Assembly: GCA_964486935.1 (NCBI GenBank)
Contig: CAZAPG010000002.1
Coordinates: 62,001 to 126,000 of the forward strand
DNA length: 64,000 nucleotides
From: CAZAPG01 sp964486935
Lineage (GTDB): Bacteria; Chloroflexota; Anaerolineae; 4572-78; J111
Reading direction: 5' to 3'
Below are positions 32,374 through 41,701 of this stretch, one piece after another (position 1 is the stretch's first letter; each line of letters opens with the position of its first letter). A model generated the notes under the pieces. It saw only the letters and a program-made list of their open reading frames with translations, had not been told where the DNA came from and did no database searches. The position numbers and the translations under genes were made by a program.

Positions 32374-34212
32374 CTACATTTCAGCAAAAGTTGTTTTAAT
32401 CTGTTCAATCAGCGTCTGGGCCTCGGCGGCGGCCTGGTCTGCCGGCCAATCGCGTATCCGGGCAATACGATTGAGTAAATCGGGCGACAGCGCCTTCTCC
32501 AGCGGCACAGCCCGTTTTAGCGCCTCGGACATATCATCATAAAAAATCAGGATAACTTTAAGCATCCAGTAGGTTTTTGGGGGTGGGCAGAAGGCATCAT
32601 TGCCAAAGGCAAATTGCTGCAAAAAATCCTCTCGCAGCGCCTGCCCAATGGCCAGCTCGCCCTTTTCATTTTCGGCCAGGGCGTCGCTGCCAACCAGTTG
32701 AACAATTTCCTGCAACTCCCCCTCGCGTTGCAGTAAGGCCCGCGCCCGCCGGGCCAGCGTTGTCCAATCTTCAGCCACACTCTGGTTAAACCAGTCGTCC
32801 AGTTTGTACAGCGAGTAACTGCTGGTCCAATTGATGGCCGGAAAATGGCGGCGGCGGGCCAGGTCGGTATCAAGCCCCCAAAAAGCGCCGGTGACGCGCA
32901 GCGAGTTTTGAGTCATCGGCTCGGAAAAATCACCCCCCGGCGGCGAGACGGCCCCAATCAGCGTTAGCGAACCGACGCGGTTGCCAACTTCTACGCAAGA
33001 AACGCGCCCGCCCCGCTCGTAAAATTCGGCCAGCCGGCTGAGTAGATAGGCCGGATACCCCCCCTCACCGGGCATCTCTTCCAGCCGGCCCGATACCTCG
33101 CGCAGGGCCTCGCCCCAACGGGAGGTGGAATCGGCCATCAGGGCCACGTCGTAGCCCATATCGCGAAAATATTCGGCAATGGTTACGCCGGTGTAGATGC
33201 TGGCCTCGCGGGCGGCCACCGGCATATTAGAGGTGTTGGCTATCAGTACGGTTCTGTCTATTAACGCGCCGCCGGTATAGGGGTCGTCCAGTTGCGGAAA
33301 TTCATCTAATACCTCGGTCATCTCGTTGCCCCGCTCGCCGCAGCCAACGTAAACAATAATGTCGGCATCGGCCCACTTGGCAAAGGTTTGCTGTAAAACG
33401 GTTTTGCCGGTGCCAAATCCGCCGGGAATAATAGCCGCGCCGCCTTTGGGAATAGGAAAGAAGGCGTCAACAATTCGCTGGCCGGTAATCAGCGCCTCTA
33501 CCGGGTCGAGTTTGTGAACGTAAGGGCGCGGCTGGCGCGAGGGCCAGCGCTGCATCATGGTCAATTCTACCAGACTATCTGAGGCGTCGTAACGGATAGT
33601 TCCGGTTGAAGATTTTCCATTGGAGTTATCAAACAGCGGCAAAATCCGCTGTTCCGGGCTTACAATAGCCACAGTTTGTTCAACCGTAAATTGACCCGCC
33701 CGAATTTCATCAATAACCCCTCGCACGTTGGGGGGAACCAGCACCCGGTGCTCCAGGTGGGGCGTTTCTTGCACCACGCCCAGCAGAGTACCGCCCACCA
33801 CTCGCTCACCCACTCGGAGGCGCGGTTCAAAATTCCACAGTTTTTGCCGGTTCAGCGCCGGGGCTGTGCCGCCACGGGCAATAAAATCACCCTGCTCTGC
33901 GCGCAGAACCGGCAAAGGGCGCTGCACGCCATCAAAAATAGCGCCCAGTAACCCCGGCCCCAATTCAACTTCAAAAGGCGCGCCGCTGCTAACCACCGGC
34001 TCTCCTACCCGCAACCCGCCGGTATCTTCGTATACCTGAATAGTAGCCAGGTCGCCGGCCAGGCGAATGATTTCGCCCACCAGGCGCATGTGGCCGACAT
34101 GCACTACATCGTACATGCTGGCCTCGCCAAGACCCTGGGCTACAACCACAGGGCCGGCAATCCGAATCAGCGTTCCGGTTTTCAGGCTCAATTCCTGCTG
34201 CTCAATCAACAT
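32374..34212 (-). CDS. atpA: V/A-type ATPase catalytic subunit A
   Basis: 612 aa. Has the A-type bulge domain (NVRGVIDEIRAGQFTVEQTV), Walker A GGFGTGKTVLQ, catalytic GCGERGNEM, and MADSTSRWGEALREVSGRLE. It makes or splits ATP at the A/B interface. ATG at 34212 (MLIEQQELSLKTG) follows AGGTGA; a GTG three codons earlier is possible. Normal length for the family. Sits 17 bp after subunit F. Confidence 0.96.
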   Translation of the reverse strand: MLIEQQELSLKTGTLIRIAGPVVVAQGLGEASMYDVVHVGHMRLVGEIIRLAGDLATIQVYEDTGGLRVGEPVVSSGAPFEVELGPGLLGAIFDGVQRPLPVLRAEQGDFIARGGTAPALNRQKLWNFEPRLRVGERVVGGTLLGVVQETPHLEHRVLVPPNVRGVIDEIRAGQFTVEQTVAIVSPEQRILPLFDNSNGKSSTGTIRYDASDSLVELTMMQRWPSRQPRPYVHKLDPVEALITGQRIVDAFFPIPKGGAAIIPGGFGTGKTVLQQTFAKWADADIIVYVGCGERGNEMTEVLDEFPQLDDPYTGGALIDRTVLIANTSNMPVAAREASIYTGVTIAEYFRDMGYDVALMADSTSRWGEALREVSGRLEEMPGEGGYPAYLLSRLAEFYERGGRVSCVEVGNRVGSLTLIGAVSPPGGDFSEPMTQNSLRVTGAFWGLDTDLARRRHFPAINWTSSYSLYKLDDWFNQSVAEDWTTLARRARALLQREGELQEIVQLVGSDALAENEKGELAIGQALREDFLQQFAFGNDAFCPPPKTYWMLKVILIFYDDMSEALKRAVPLEKALSPDLLNRIARIRDWPADQAAAEAQTLIEQIKTTFAEM

Positions 34213-34229
34213 GCAAATCACCTGCGCTG

Positions 34230-34583
34230 CTAATCTTCGCTGCTTTGAGGCGGCTCACCGCCAAAAGTAATTTGAAATCCAATAGCCCGCCGAATAAGTT
34301 CGGAAATCTGGCGGCGGCGTTCGCCATGCGCGGGCGTGGGCATACTGCCGGGTATGTCCATAACCACCGGGCGGTAGCTGCTTTCAATTTGACGCCGCAA
34401 TGCCGGCGACATTGCCTGTAGCAAACCGCGCCGCACCACAATCAGGCTGGCTTCGTTGCCTGATAGAAGCTGGCGCAGAATTTTTTCCCCTTGCTCAACG
34501 CTGTCCACGGCAAAGGTCTCTACCCCGGCCAGTTGAAAGCCGGGCGCTAAATTGGGCGTGGTAATAACCATTAAGCGTCCCAC
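34230..34583 (-). CDS. atpF: V/A-type ATPase subunit F
   Basis: 117 aa. Rossmann-like start (MVITTPNLAPGFQLAGVETF), SLIVVRRGLLQAM and PVVMDIPG match subunit F, which binds the central stalk and modulates ATP hydrolysis. The C-terminus (RRRQISELIRRAIGFQITFG) is the usual helix. Lies between subunits C (4 bp) and A, in the standard operon position. Confidence 0.88.
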   Translation of the reverse strand: MGRLMVITTPNLAPGFQLAGVETFAVDSVEQGEKILRQLLSGNEASLIVVRRGLLQAMSPALRRQIESSYRPVVMDIPGSMPTPAHGERRRQISELIRRAIGFQITFGGEPPQSSED

Positions 34584-34587
34584 TGTT

Positions 34588-35679
34588 TTATGTCACCATA
34601 ATCAACTGCTGCCAAACGCGCTCGCGGTTCATATCAAGGGCAACCGCCTGAGCAATCAACCGCAGGTTGGCTACTTCTGTTTCTTTGCTGCTCAGATAGC
34701 CGACGGGGACGGCAATGCCTAGCGGGTTGCCGGTGAGCATTTTTGTGGCGTACTCTACCTGCCAGCGCTCCAGCGCCCGTTCCAGCGGGGGCAGGCCATC
34801 TTTTTCGGCCTGGTAACGCTGCCAGCCGGCTTGCAGGGCCGGGCCGTAGCGCGTGCCGGCCAACCCCTGTACAATTGCCTCCGGCCCGTTGGCGCCTGCT
34901 ATCAGTTGGACTAATTGATTGGGGGAGATTTTGCCGCCCGGCTCAATGAGCAGCGGGCGCAGGCTGGCCAGGTGATATCGCTGTAAAACCAGATGCGCCA
35001 GCTCCGGCGAACGGACCAGGCGTAAAGCTGTCCGAATATTAATCAGGTCAACCTCGCTTTGTAAGTAATCTCTCACAATGGCGTGGTTGCCGTTGCCTGC
35101 CCCCAACGTTTCAAAGAGCGAGGCGTAGTGAAAGCGATTGAGCGCCAGTTCAAGCTGGTCCAAATCGGGTGTAGCGCCGGTTCGCGCCCGAACCTGCCGC
35201 AGCGCGTGCGCGTATGGCAGCCGCCAGGTGGTCATCAAATCCAGGGCAGCGCGCAGGTCGGGCTGCCGGGCCAATTCGCGTAGCGAAACGCTATCAAGTT
35301 GGCCCACCGGCGCTAACGCCAACAAAACCTCCTCGGCTGATGCGTGCTGGCTCTGGCCGCGTAAAATAGTCAGCAGGTTGTGCCGGTCCCAGCGGCGGAG
35401 CAGTAAATCGACCAGTATTTGGGGCGGCCCTTCAAAAAAGTTTTTGACCTGCCGCAATGTTCGGGTTAAATTGGCCCGGAGCGCCTCAAACACGCAACTC
35501 ACTCCATCAAGCCGCACCAGCGCCATTTCGACATCTTCTTTGTAGGGCGTCTCGGTGAGCGCCGTAATAAGTTCCTCGAGGCCGGCTCTGGCCAGCAGGT
35601 CATCGTAATCTGTTTGGGTTAATAAACGGCTGCGCATCGCTCGCAGCCGGGCATTGCCGTAACCGTAACCTGTGGGCAC
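34588..35679 (-). CDS. atpC: V/A-type ATPase subunit C (AC39-type)
   Basis: 363-aa helical funnel protein. YGYGNARLRAMRSRLL at the N-terminus and ALTETPYKEDVEMAL are the AC39 signatures. It joins the rotor ring to the central stalk at the membrane. Length fits the family. Overlaps or abuts its neighbours by a few bases (3 bp after subunit E, 4 bp before F). Confidence 0.93.
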   Translation of the reverse strand: MPTGYGYGNARLRAMRSRLLTQTDYDDLLARAGLEELITALTETPYKEDVEMALVRLDGVSCVFEALRANLTRTLRQVKNFFEGPPQILVDLLLRRWDRHNLLTILRGQSQHASAEEVLLALAPVGQLDSVSLRELARQPDLRAALDLMTTWRLPYAHALRQVRARTGATPDLDQLELALNRFHYASLFETLGAGNGNHAIVRDYLQSEVDLINIRTALRLVRSPELAHLVLQRYHLASLRPLLIEPGGKISPNQLVQLIAGANGPEAIVQGLAGTRYGPALQAGWQRYQAEKDGLPPLERALERWQVEYATKMLTGNPLGIAVPVGYLSSKETEVANLRLIAQAVALDMNRERVWQQLIMVT

Positions 35680-35682
35680 GTG

Positions 35683-36303
35683 TCATTCCTGTTCAATGTG
35701 GTTAAGGACCATCTGGGCAATTTGGGCGCGGTAGAGGGTAGCGACCCGCTGCAAACGGGTCTCCAGAGTGTTGATTAAGCGAATACGCCCATCCGGGGTG
35801 GCGGTAATGAGTCCGCCAAGCTCCGCGTCCCATTGGCCTTCGCCGGTCAGGTTGGCCTCTACCGTGGCCGGTACATCCATTTTGGCGATAATTTGCTCCA
35901 GTAATTCCACATCTTGCCTTTGAACCCACAACTTAAATGGCCCGGCCCCGCCAAGCGTTTCAAGAGACTCTTCGAGCAACTGTTGCAGCACCAGCACATA
36001 CTCTTCCGTATCAGAGAGCGCTGCCAGTTCTCTGGCGGCCTGGTCCAACGCCGCTCTGATAAGCTCTTCACGGGTACCCAAAACTCGCTGCAAGGCTTTT
36101 TGCCGGGCTAAATTTAGAATTCTGGCCTGCTCGGTTTGCAGCCGAACACGGGCAGCTTCTAACTGCTGCCGGCGGATGGCCGCAGCTTCGGCCCGGGCCT
36201 GCGATTGTATTTTCTCTACTTCGGCCAGGGCTTCGCCTTTGATGGCGGCTATCTTTTTGGCAGCTTCGGCCTCTAGCGCCTGTAGAATGTTTTCTAAAGC
36301 CAT
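35683..36303 (-). CDS. atpE: V/A-type ATPase subunit E (peripheral stalk)
   Basis: 206 aa. The first 100 residues are an Ala/Glu/Arg-rich coiled coil (VEKIQSQARAEAAAIRRQQL), and the C-terminal globular part ends WDAELGGLITATPDGRIRL plus a short tail, the subunit E signature. It pairs with the G/H-type stalk protein (38473-38865) to hold the A3B3 head still. Operon position between K and C is standard. Confidence 0.92.
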   Translation of the reverse strand: MALENILQALEAEAAKKIAAIKGEALAEVEKIQSQARAEAAAIRRQQLEAARVRLQTEQARILNLARQKALQRVLGTREELIRAALDQAARELAALSDTEEYVLVLQQLLEESLETLGGAGPFKLWVQRQDVELLEQIIAKMDVPATVEANLTGEGQWDAELGGLITATPDGRIRLINTLETRLQRVATLYRAQIAQMVLNHIEQE

Positions 36304-36323
36304 CGGGGTATACCGGCAGATGT

Positions 36324-36539
36324 TTATAGCAGCAAAATAATCATTGCGGCTACGGCAAAGCCCAAAATAATAATGGTTTCTGGAATGGCAACTAACAGAA
36401 TGATGTTGCCTACCAGTTCCGGCTTTTCGGCGATAGCGCCGGCCCCGGCCGAACCGATGTTAGCCTGGGCGTAGCCGGTTCCCAGCGCCGCCAGCCCCAC
36501 GGCCAAACCTGCGCCAATAGCAATTAATCCCAGTTCCAT
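36324..36539 (-). CDS. atpK: V/A-type ATPase subunit K (rotor ring, c subunit)
   Basis: 71-aa hairpin of two membrane helices. Gly/Ala-rich TM1 contains Gln25, and the polar loop is AEKPEL. TM2 contains IPETIIILGF with the ion-carrying Glu54 followed by Thr55. A two-helix, single-site c subunit implies a full set of sites and ATP synthesis rather than pumping. Gln in TM1 plus Glu-Thr in TM2 resemble Na+ ligands of Na+-type rings, but the TM2 spacing differs, so ion choice is open. Confidence 0.93.
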   Translation of the reverse strand: MELGLIAIGAGLAVGLAALGTGYAQANIGSAGAGAIAEKPELVGNIILLVAIPETIIILGFAVAAMIILLL

Positions 36540-36555
36540 TTGGCAGACTCCTTAA

Positions 36556-38466
36556 TCATTGGTCAATCGAGCGGGCAAATGGTTGAAAGGGTTGCCCGCC
36601 GCCCTCATAAAACTTGCTGAAAAATTCTACGTAATGCAGCCGCAGCGATTGGATGGTGGGGCTAAACGCGCCCAGGGCAATATTCAGGGCGTGAAAGAGA
36701 GTGGCAATAATTAACCCCACAAACAGGTTGCCAAATACGCCGGCCAGCTCATTAGCTACCTGAGCCAGATACACCGATGACAACCCGATAGCGGCAATAC
36801 GCAAATATGATAAAATGTTGCCCACCGTACCCAGTAACTCCAGCGGGCCAAGCAGCAACCCCAACCCGCCCATGCTGTAGATAAGCATGGCCAGCCCAAC
36901 TATAAGCAGCGCAATGGCCGGAGTCAGCAGCGAGTTGGGCAGATATTTGGCAAGGGTGGCCGCCAGCAAAAAAAGCGCCGCCAGCGAGACCAGCATGGCC
37001 GCTTTTTCAACCAATAAGTGACGATTGCGGTGCTGCGCGGCCTGCCAAACCCCAAGGCCAATGCCCAGCACAACATGGCCCGCGCCAATGCCCACTGCCA
37101 GCAAAAGCAGCGATTGCACATCGCGGCCACGGTCAAACCAGAGCGGGTGCAGCCCAATCATTTCGCCTAAATCACCAAAAAATTCGCCAAAGAGAAAGCC
37201 AAACCCAATACTCCAAACAGAGCCAATAATCAGCGCCTCGGCTAGGCTGCGCAGCATAGCCCTGGCCTTAAACCGGCGGCGCACTGCCAGCATAATAAGC
37301 AGCAAAATTGCGCCATAGGCCACGTCGCCCAAAATCAAGCCAAAAAAAACAGGCATAAAAACGGCCATCAAAGGGGTTGGGTCAAAACTGCCCTGTTTAG
37401 GCAGAGCCAACAGCCCCACCAGCGGTTCAAAAGGGCGGGCAAAATTGGGGTTGTCAAAGACCACCGGCATTTGCGCCCGGTCGTCGGGGCCAACGGGTAA
37501 TTCGGTGACAATCACTTCGTTGCCAACCTGCCGGGCCAGGGTAGACTCCAGCTCGGCCAAGCGATGTTTGGGAATCCAGCCTTCAATCACAAAGGTGTAA
37601 TCGGTTTGGCCAAAATTGGCGCACACGTCTATTTGGGCCAGATGGTCGCGCAGGAGCGCCCGCCACACCAGCAGCCGTGGCCGCCACTGCCGGGCCAGAT
37701 TGGCCTGCTCGTCTTCAATATTGGCTAACTGGTGAGGAATTTGTTGGAGTCGCTGTCGAATTTCGGCCAAGGCTCTTTCCAGCGGCTGTCCGGCAAATTC
37801 GGTGGGCAGCCGCACCTGAGAGATATTCTCCTGGCCCAACAATTTGTTGACCGCTATCGCCTGCATTTTAGGAAAGACAAGAATGGCGGCCAGGATGTCG
37901 TGGTCAATTTCGCGGGAAACAACCTCGCATAATCCTTCGGTGAGTTCATGCAACTGTTGGGCAATTACTTCGAGAGCTACCCTGTGACGGCGCTCCAGCC
38001 AGATGGCCGTAACCGTGTATTGCTCCAGTTCAACCACGGCGGGAACTAGCGGCAGCAACTGTTTTAGGGTGGCTTCATAACGGGGTAAGGAGCCAAGCTG
38101 CTCTTGCAGTTGGGCGCGTTGGGCGGTCAATGCCTGCACTTGCGGTTGCAGGGTTGACAGGTCGGCTACTATGGTGTCAAGCAGCCAGTCGAGAGATTTT
38201 TCATGACAAGTTTCATAGTCGGAGGGAAATGCCAATTCCAGCGGGGGAAGGGCGGCCAAAACGGCCTCAACCTGCGTTGCCAGATAAGCCAATCGCTCTC
38301 GCAGATGGATGGCGGCCTCATCATAATCCAATCGCCGCTGGGTAAGCGCGCGCGCCTGACGCCACTGGTCAATTTGAACCGCGCCCAGCCGTTGCAAGAT
38401 CAGCACGGTGGCCGGTAAGCAGCGTTTGACGCCAATAACCTGAACCCTTGCCATCGAGAGAAGCAT
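36556..38466 (-). CDS. atpI: V/A-type ATPase subunit I (membrane stator, a subunit)
   Basis: 636 aa. A soluble N-terminal half (about 1-340) starts MARVQVIGVKRCLPATV. A C-terminal half follows with about seven or eight membrane segments. PTPLMAVFMPVFFGLILGDV and SYLRIAAIGLSSVYLAQVAN (ending the essential-Arg helix) are family signatures; the latter carries the stator arginine facing Glu54 of the ring. It provides the ion half-channels. Coupled to the stalk gene upstream (6 bp). Confidence 0.94.
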   Translation of the reverse strand: MLLSMARVQVIGVKRCLPATVLILQRLGAVQIDQWRQARALTQRRLDYDEAAIHLRERLAYLATQVEAVLAALPPLELAFPSDYETCHEKSLDWLLDTIVADLSTLQPQVQALTAQRAQLQEQLGSLPRYEATLKQLLPLVPAVVELEQYTVTAIWLERRHRVALEVIAQQLHELTEGLCEVVSREIDHDILAAILVFPKMQAIAVNKLLGQENISQVRLPTEFAGQPLERALAEIRQRLQQIPHQLANIEDEQANLARQWRPRLLVWRALLRDHLAQIDVCANFGQTDYTFVIEGWIPKHRLAELESTLARQVGNEVIVTELPVGPDDRAQMPVVFDNPNFARPFEPLVGLLALPKQGSFDPTPLMAVFMPVFFGLILGDVAYGAILLLIMLAVRRRFKARAMLRSLAEALIIGSVWSIGFGFLFGEFFGDLGEMIGLHPLWFDRGRDVQSLLLLAVGIGAGHVVLGIGLGVWQAAQHRNRHLLVEKAAMLVSLAALFLLAATLAKYLPNSLLTPAIALLIVGLAMLIYSMGGLGLLLGPLELLGTVGNILSYLRIAAIGLSSVYLAQVANELAGVFGNLFVGLIIATLFHALNIALGAFSPTIQSLRLHYVEFFSKFYEGGGQPFQPFARSIDQ

Positions 38467-38472
38467 GGTGCA

Positions 38473-38865
38473 TTACTCTCTGTTCATCAATACCTTTGCA
38501 GGCTCAATGTTCCACTCGGCCTTATGAGCCGGTTGGGCCAGCACCAGGGCGACAATCTGTCGGGCGGCTGAATTTAACCTGACGCTTGTTTGGCGGCGCA
38601 GGGTTGCGGCTTCTTGATTAGCGGTTTCTAACAACAATTTGGCTTCTTGCCGGGCTTCTTCCAGGCCGCGCTGGTACAGAGCTTCAGCCTCGGCGCGGGC
38701 GGCCTGTTCAGCTTGAGCGCGGTTTTGTTTGGCTTCTTCTCGCGCAGCCAAAATCAGGGCGTCGGCCTGCTGCCGGGCTTTTTCCACGGCGCGCCTTAGT
38801 TCCAGCTCTTTTTGATTAATAACTTGCAGCACCGGGGAAGTATTTGTCGCCTGCTGCTGGTTCAT
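38473..38865 (-). CDS. V/A-type ATPase peripheral-stalk subunit (G/H-like)
   Basis: 130 aa, nearly all a charged Ala/Glu/Gln/Arg coiled coil (KARQQADALILAAREEAKQN). First gene of the ATPase operon, where the G/H stalk subunit is expected. There is little sequence signature beyond the coiled coil, so the call rests on position and composition. It would pair with subunit E. Confidence 0.75.
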   Translation of the reverse strand: MNQQQATNTSPVLQVINQKELELRRAVEKARQQADALILAAREEAKQNRAQAEQAARAEAEALYQRGLEEARQEAKLLLETANQEAATLRRQTSVRLNSAARQIVALVLAQPAHKAEWNIEPAKVLMNRE

Positions 38866-38932
38866 TGCATCTCTCCGATTCGGCCTGCTGACAGATAAGG
38901 TCTCTAATTTTAATCCAAGTTGTTGCCTACCC

Positions 38933-39028
38933 AGACCTTTAGGATTTTATCAGGTAATCTTCGCCAGAAATTACAATCAATACCCAAAATCTGGCCAGAT
39001 AAAGCGATGTTGGAAACCCTAAAGGTCT
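38933..39028. promoter_or_regulatory. Inverted repeat in the ATPase operon leader
   Basis: AGACCTTTAGG (38933-38943) recurs as its exact complement CCTAAAGGTCT (39018-39028), 74 bp apart, in the 262-bp gap upstream of the ATPase operon. A TATACT -10-like element on the minus strand lies just beyond (about 39048-39056). It could be a looped operator or a long RNA hairpin in the leader. No other feature is visible in the gap. Confidence 0.4.
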
Positions 39029-39127
39029 TTCGCTGTTGAGTAATTTTAGTATAACCAAAGGCCAGGGTAAGAGGTAGTGACAATTGTCTTTGATACTGAT
39101 GACAATATTCACCAATTTAACCGATGG

Positions 39128-39910
39128 TTACGAAGTTGCCTTATCAAAAACAGCCGCAACCTGACGCGCCTCCTCAACCAATTCCGGCACGGCGTCGAAA
39201 ATAGCCTGGCCGCGCATATCGGCTTCCACGGCGCGGGGATTGGCCGACAGAAAACCAATGGGCGACAGGTCGGCGGGCAAATTGTTTTGGATGAAGTCGC
39301 GGTCAGCCTGGCGGCGAACCTTGTTGCCCACCACATAACATCTGGAAACGCCAATATCTTTAGCCAACTGCCGGATGGTTTGCGCCGTGCTCAGGCTGCG
39401 CTGGCCCGGCTCTACCACAATAATAAAAGCGTCCACCGCTCCGGCCGTGGCCCGGCCCAAATGCTCAACCCCGGCCTCCATATCCAAAATCATCACTTCA
39501 TCGCGATACAAAATCAGGTGCGTTACCAGCGCCTTAAGAATGGTGCTTTCGGGGCAAATGCAGCCGCTGCCGCCCTGGCTGATAGTGCCCAGTTGCAGCA
39601 GGCGAATGCCGCGATAAAGCACGCTAAAGCGGTCGGGGATATCGTCAACGCGGGGGTTGAGGGTGAAAAATCCGCCGGTGGCGCCCGGTTTGGCCCCGGT
39701 TCGCTCGTAAATCAGCTCGTCCATTTGGGCTATGGGCGTTACCTGAGCCGACAGGTCTGCCGGCATACCCAGCGCATAGGCCAGGCTGGCCGCCGGGTCG
39801 GCATCAATGGCAATAACCGGCCGGTTGGCCTGGGCGTAAATATGGGCCAGCAAGGCGGCCAATGTGGTTTTTCCAACGCCGCCTTTGCCGGAAATGGCTA
39901 TTTTTGGCAT
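39128..39910 (-). CDS. cooC: CooC-type nickel-insertion ATPase
   Basis: 260-aa MinD/NifH-like ATPase. P-loop SGKGGVGKTTLAALL, Switch VIAIDADPAAS, and the CooC metal motif Cys117-x-Cys119 (GSGCICPES) that binds Ni or Zn at the dimer face. DMEAGVEHLGRAT is the family hallmark. It loads nickel into CO dehydrogenase. This is one of two cooC genes; the other is at 48832. It is last in the long carbon-fixation block, after the antiporter and PII-like genes. Confidence 0.92.
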   Translation of the reverse strand: MPKIAISGKGGVGKTTLAALLAHIYAQANRPVIAIDADPAASLAYALGMPADLSAQVTPIAQMDELIYERTGAKPGATGGFFTLNPRVDDIPDRFSVLYRGIRLLQLGTISQGGSGCICPESTILKALVTHLILYRDEVMILDMEAGVEHLGRATAGAVDAFIIVVEPGQRSLSTAQTIRQLAKDIGVSRCYVVGNKVRRQADRDFIQNNLPADLSPIGFLSANPRAVEADMRGQAIFDAVPELVEEARQVAAVFDKATS

Positions 39911-39922
39911 GGGAGTATCCTT

Positions 39923-40315
39923 TTAGTGATGTGTTGGTAATGGTTGACGTTGCGCGTTTGTCGCTTTTGTTTTTTGCAACCCAATTACTTGCGCCAGCGG
40001 CACTACAAATAACAGGCCGGTATTGGGCTGGCTCAAATCGCCAACTACGGCTTGCGTGGCCGCAATCAGCGCGTCAATCTGTTGTTGATTTTCTACCGCC
40101 GAAAAAATGGTGCGGTGATAGCTGGCCTCGCCGCGCAGCAGGTCGTGCAAGCTGGGCATAAGCGGCAAATCATCGCGCAGGCCGGCCCGCCGAACGCGGC
40201 CTATGCCGCTGCTTTCAAGGATGGTAACGCCATTAATTCCGGTCGACTCCCAGGCGTCTAAAACATCTGTGCAAAGGTCCGGGTCATCGAGCACCAAAAC
40301 AACCAGGTATGCCAT
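39923..40315 (-). CDS. PII-like protein linked to the CPA antiporter
   Basis: 130 aa. Ferredoxin-like alpha/beta layout (MAYLVVLVLDDPDLCTDVLD, GVTILESSGIGRVRR) resembles the PII-like proteins encoded beside CPA-type cation antiporters. These bind nucleotides or bicarbonate-type signals and gate the partner transporter. The gene starts 9 bp after the antiporter stop and has a GGAGGG ribosome site. The signalling ligand is unknown. Confidence 0.7.
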   Translation of the reverse strand: MAYLVVLVLDDPDLCTDVLDAWESTGINGVTILESSGIGRVRRAGLRDDLPLMPSLHDLLRGEASYHRTIFSAVENQQQIDALIAATQAVVGDLSQPNTGLLFVVPLAQVIGLQKTKATNAQRQPLPTHH

Positions 40316-40324
40316 TTCGCCCTC

Positions 40325-41554
40325 CTATGGTTTGGTGGCTGAAGTAACCTGCAACGAGGAGACAGGTTTATGAGCAAATAAGGCTCGCAGCACCGGCGGC
40401 GTTAGCAAGGTAGTAATAATAACCACCCCCACCACCGCCGAAAAGACCTGCGCGCTGATAATGACCTGGGTAACACCCAGCGTAGCCACAATCAACCCCA
40501 CCTCTCCCCGCGACATCATGCCGGCGCCAAGCTGGATGGCCTCTCTGGTGGTGAACCCGGCCAGCCGCGCTCCCAAACCGGCCCCCATTACTTTGCTGAC
40601 CACCGCAACCCCAATCATGGCCAGCGCCAGCCATATATTTTTGCCAAGCAACTCATGGGCATTGGCCGACAGCCCGACATGGGTAAAAAATATGGGCACA
40701 AATATGCCGTAGGCTATGGTAGCGCTACCCGATTGGATGCGTTCTTTGAGTGCGCTGCGGGTAAACAGCAATCCGGCTAAAAACGCGCCGGTAATGGCGG
40801 CCATATTGCCCCATATCTCAGAGGCCCAGGCATACAGCAGCATGGTGACAAAGGTAAAGGCAATTAACCCCTGGCTAATGGGCAAGCGGTCAACAATGTG
40901 GCTTAACCGGGGCAATAACCACAAGCCCAGCGCCGAGGCTATCAGCAGATATGAGACCATCTGCAACGTAATAATCCCTACGCTGGCCAGGCCGCTGCCG
41001 GCCCCCTGGCTGGTTACAGCTACCAATACCGATAACCCCAGCACCACCAAAATGTCGTCAAACACGGCTGCCCCCAACAGGGTGACGCCCACCCGGCTGC
41101 GCAGCACTTTTAACTCCATGAGCGTTTGGGCCGAAATGCTCACGCTGGTTGCGGCCAGAATCAAACCGATGAAAATAGCCGGCAGCATCGCCATAGAAAA
41201 GGCCAACCCCAGGCTATAGCCCATAACCACCGGAAAGATGACCCCCAATGTGCCGGCCAAAACGGCTACTTTACCGGCGCTGGTCAACTCAGAAATGTGC
41301 AAATCCAGGCCGGCAATAAACATGAGCAGCAGCACGCCCAACTCGGCGATGCAGGCAATTATTTCTTCTAGTTGAAGGCTGTTATCAAAAACAGGCCAGT
41401 AGAGAAAGTTCAACAACGAAGGCCCTAAAACAAGCCCGGCCACCAGCTCTCCCAACACCGAGGGCTGCCCTATTTTCAGGCTAAAATAACCGCCCAGCTT
41501 GGCAGCAGTAATGAGAATAACCAGCGCCATTGTAAGTTGCAAAAACAGGGACAT
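40325..41554 (-). CDS. CPA2-family Na+(K+)/H+ antiporter
   Basis: 409 aa with 12-13 membrane segments. GQPSVLGELVAGLVLGPSLL is the CPA2 N-terminal signature; GAAVFDDILVVLGLSVLV carries the D-D ion site; GMMSRGEVGLIVATLGV is the KefB/NapA late motif. No RCK/TrkA domain. It exchanges a cation for protons in the inner membrane. The start at 41554 follows AGGAGC. Its pairing with a PII-like protein implies control by cell metabolic state. It may adjust the ion gradient used by the ATPase. Confidence 0.9.
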   Translation of the reverse strand: MSLFLQLTMALVILITAAKLGGYFSLKIGQPSVLGELVAGLVLGPSLLNFLYWPVFDNSLQLEEIIACIAELGVLLLMFIAGLDLHISELTSAGKVAVLAGTLGVIFPVVMGYSLGLAFSMAMLPAIFIGLILAATSVSISAQTLMELKVLRSRVGVTLLGAAVFDDILVVLGLSVLVAVTSQGAGSGLASVGIITLQMVSYLLIASALGLWLLPRLSHIVDRLPISQGLIAFTFVTMLLYAWASEIWGNMAAITGAFLAGLLFTRSALKERIQSGSATIAYGIFVPIFFTHVGLSANAHELLGKNIWLALAMIGVAVVSKVMGAGLGARLAGFTTREAIQLGAGMMSRGEVGLIVATLGVTQVIISAQVFSAVVGVVIITTLLTPPVLRALFAHKPVSSLQVTSATKP

Positions 41555-41701
41555 TTTGTTGCTCCTGATGCTCAATTAACCGGCAGGGAACAACCCCCAT
41601 GTCCTCCAGGGTAGAGTATAAATGATTACCCGGCGCAAAAACAGTGTCATTTGTCACAATTAAATGGGGTGAATGTCACGTTTGGCGAGGTTAGTGGGGA
41701 A

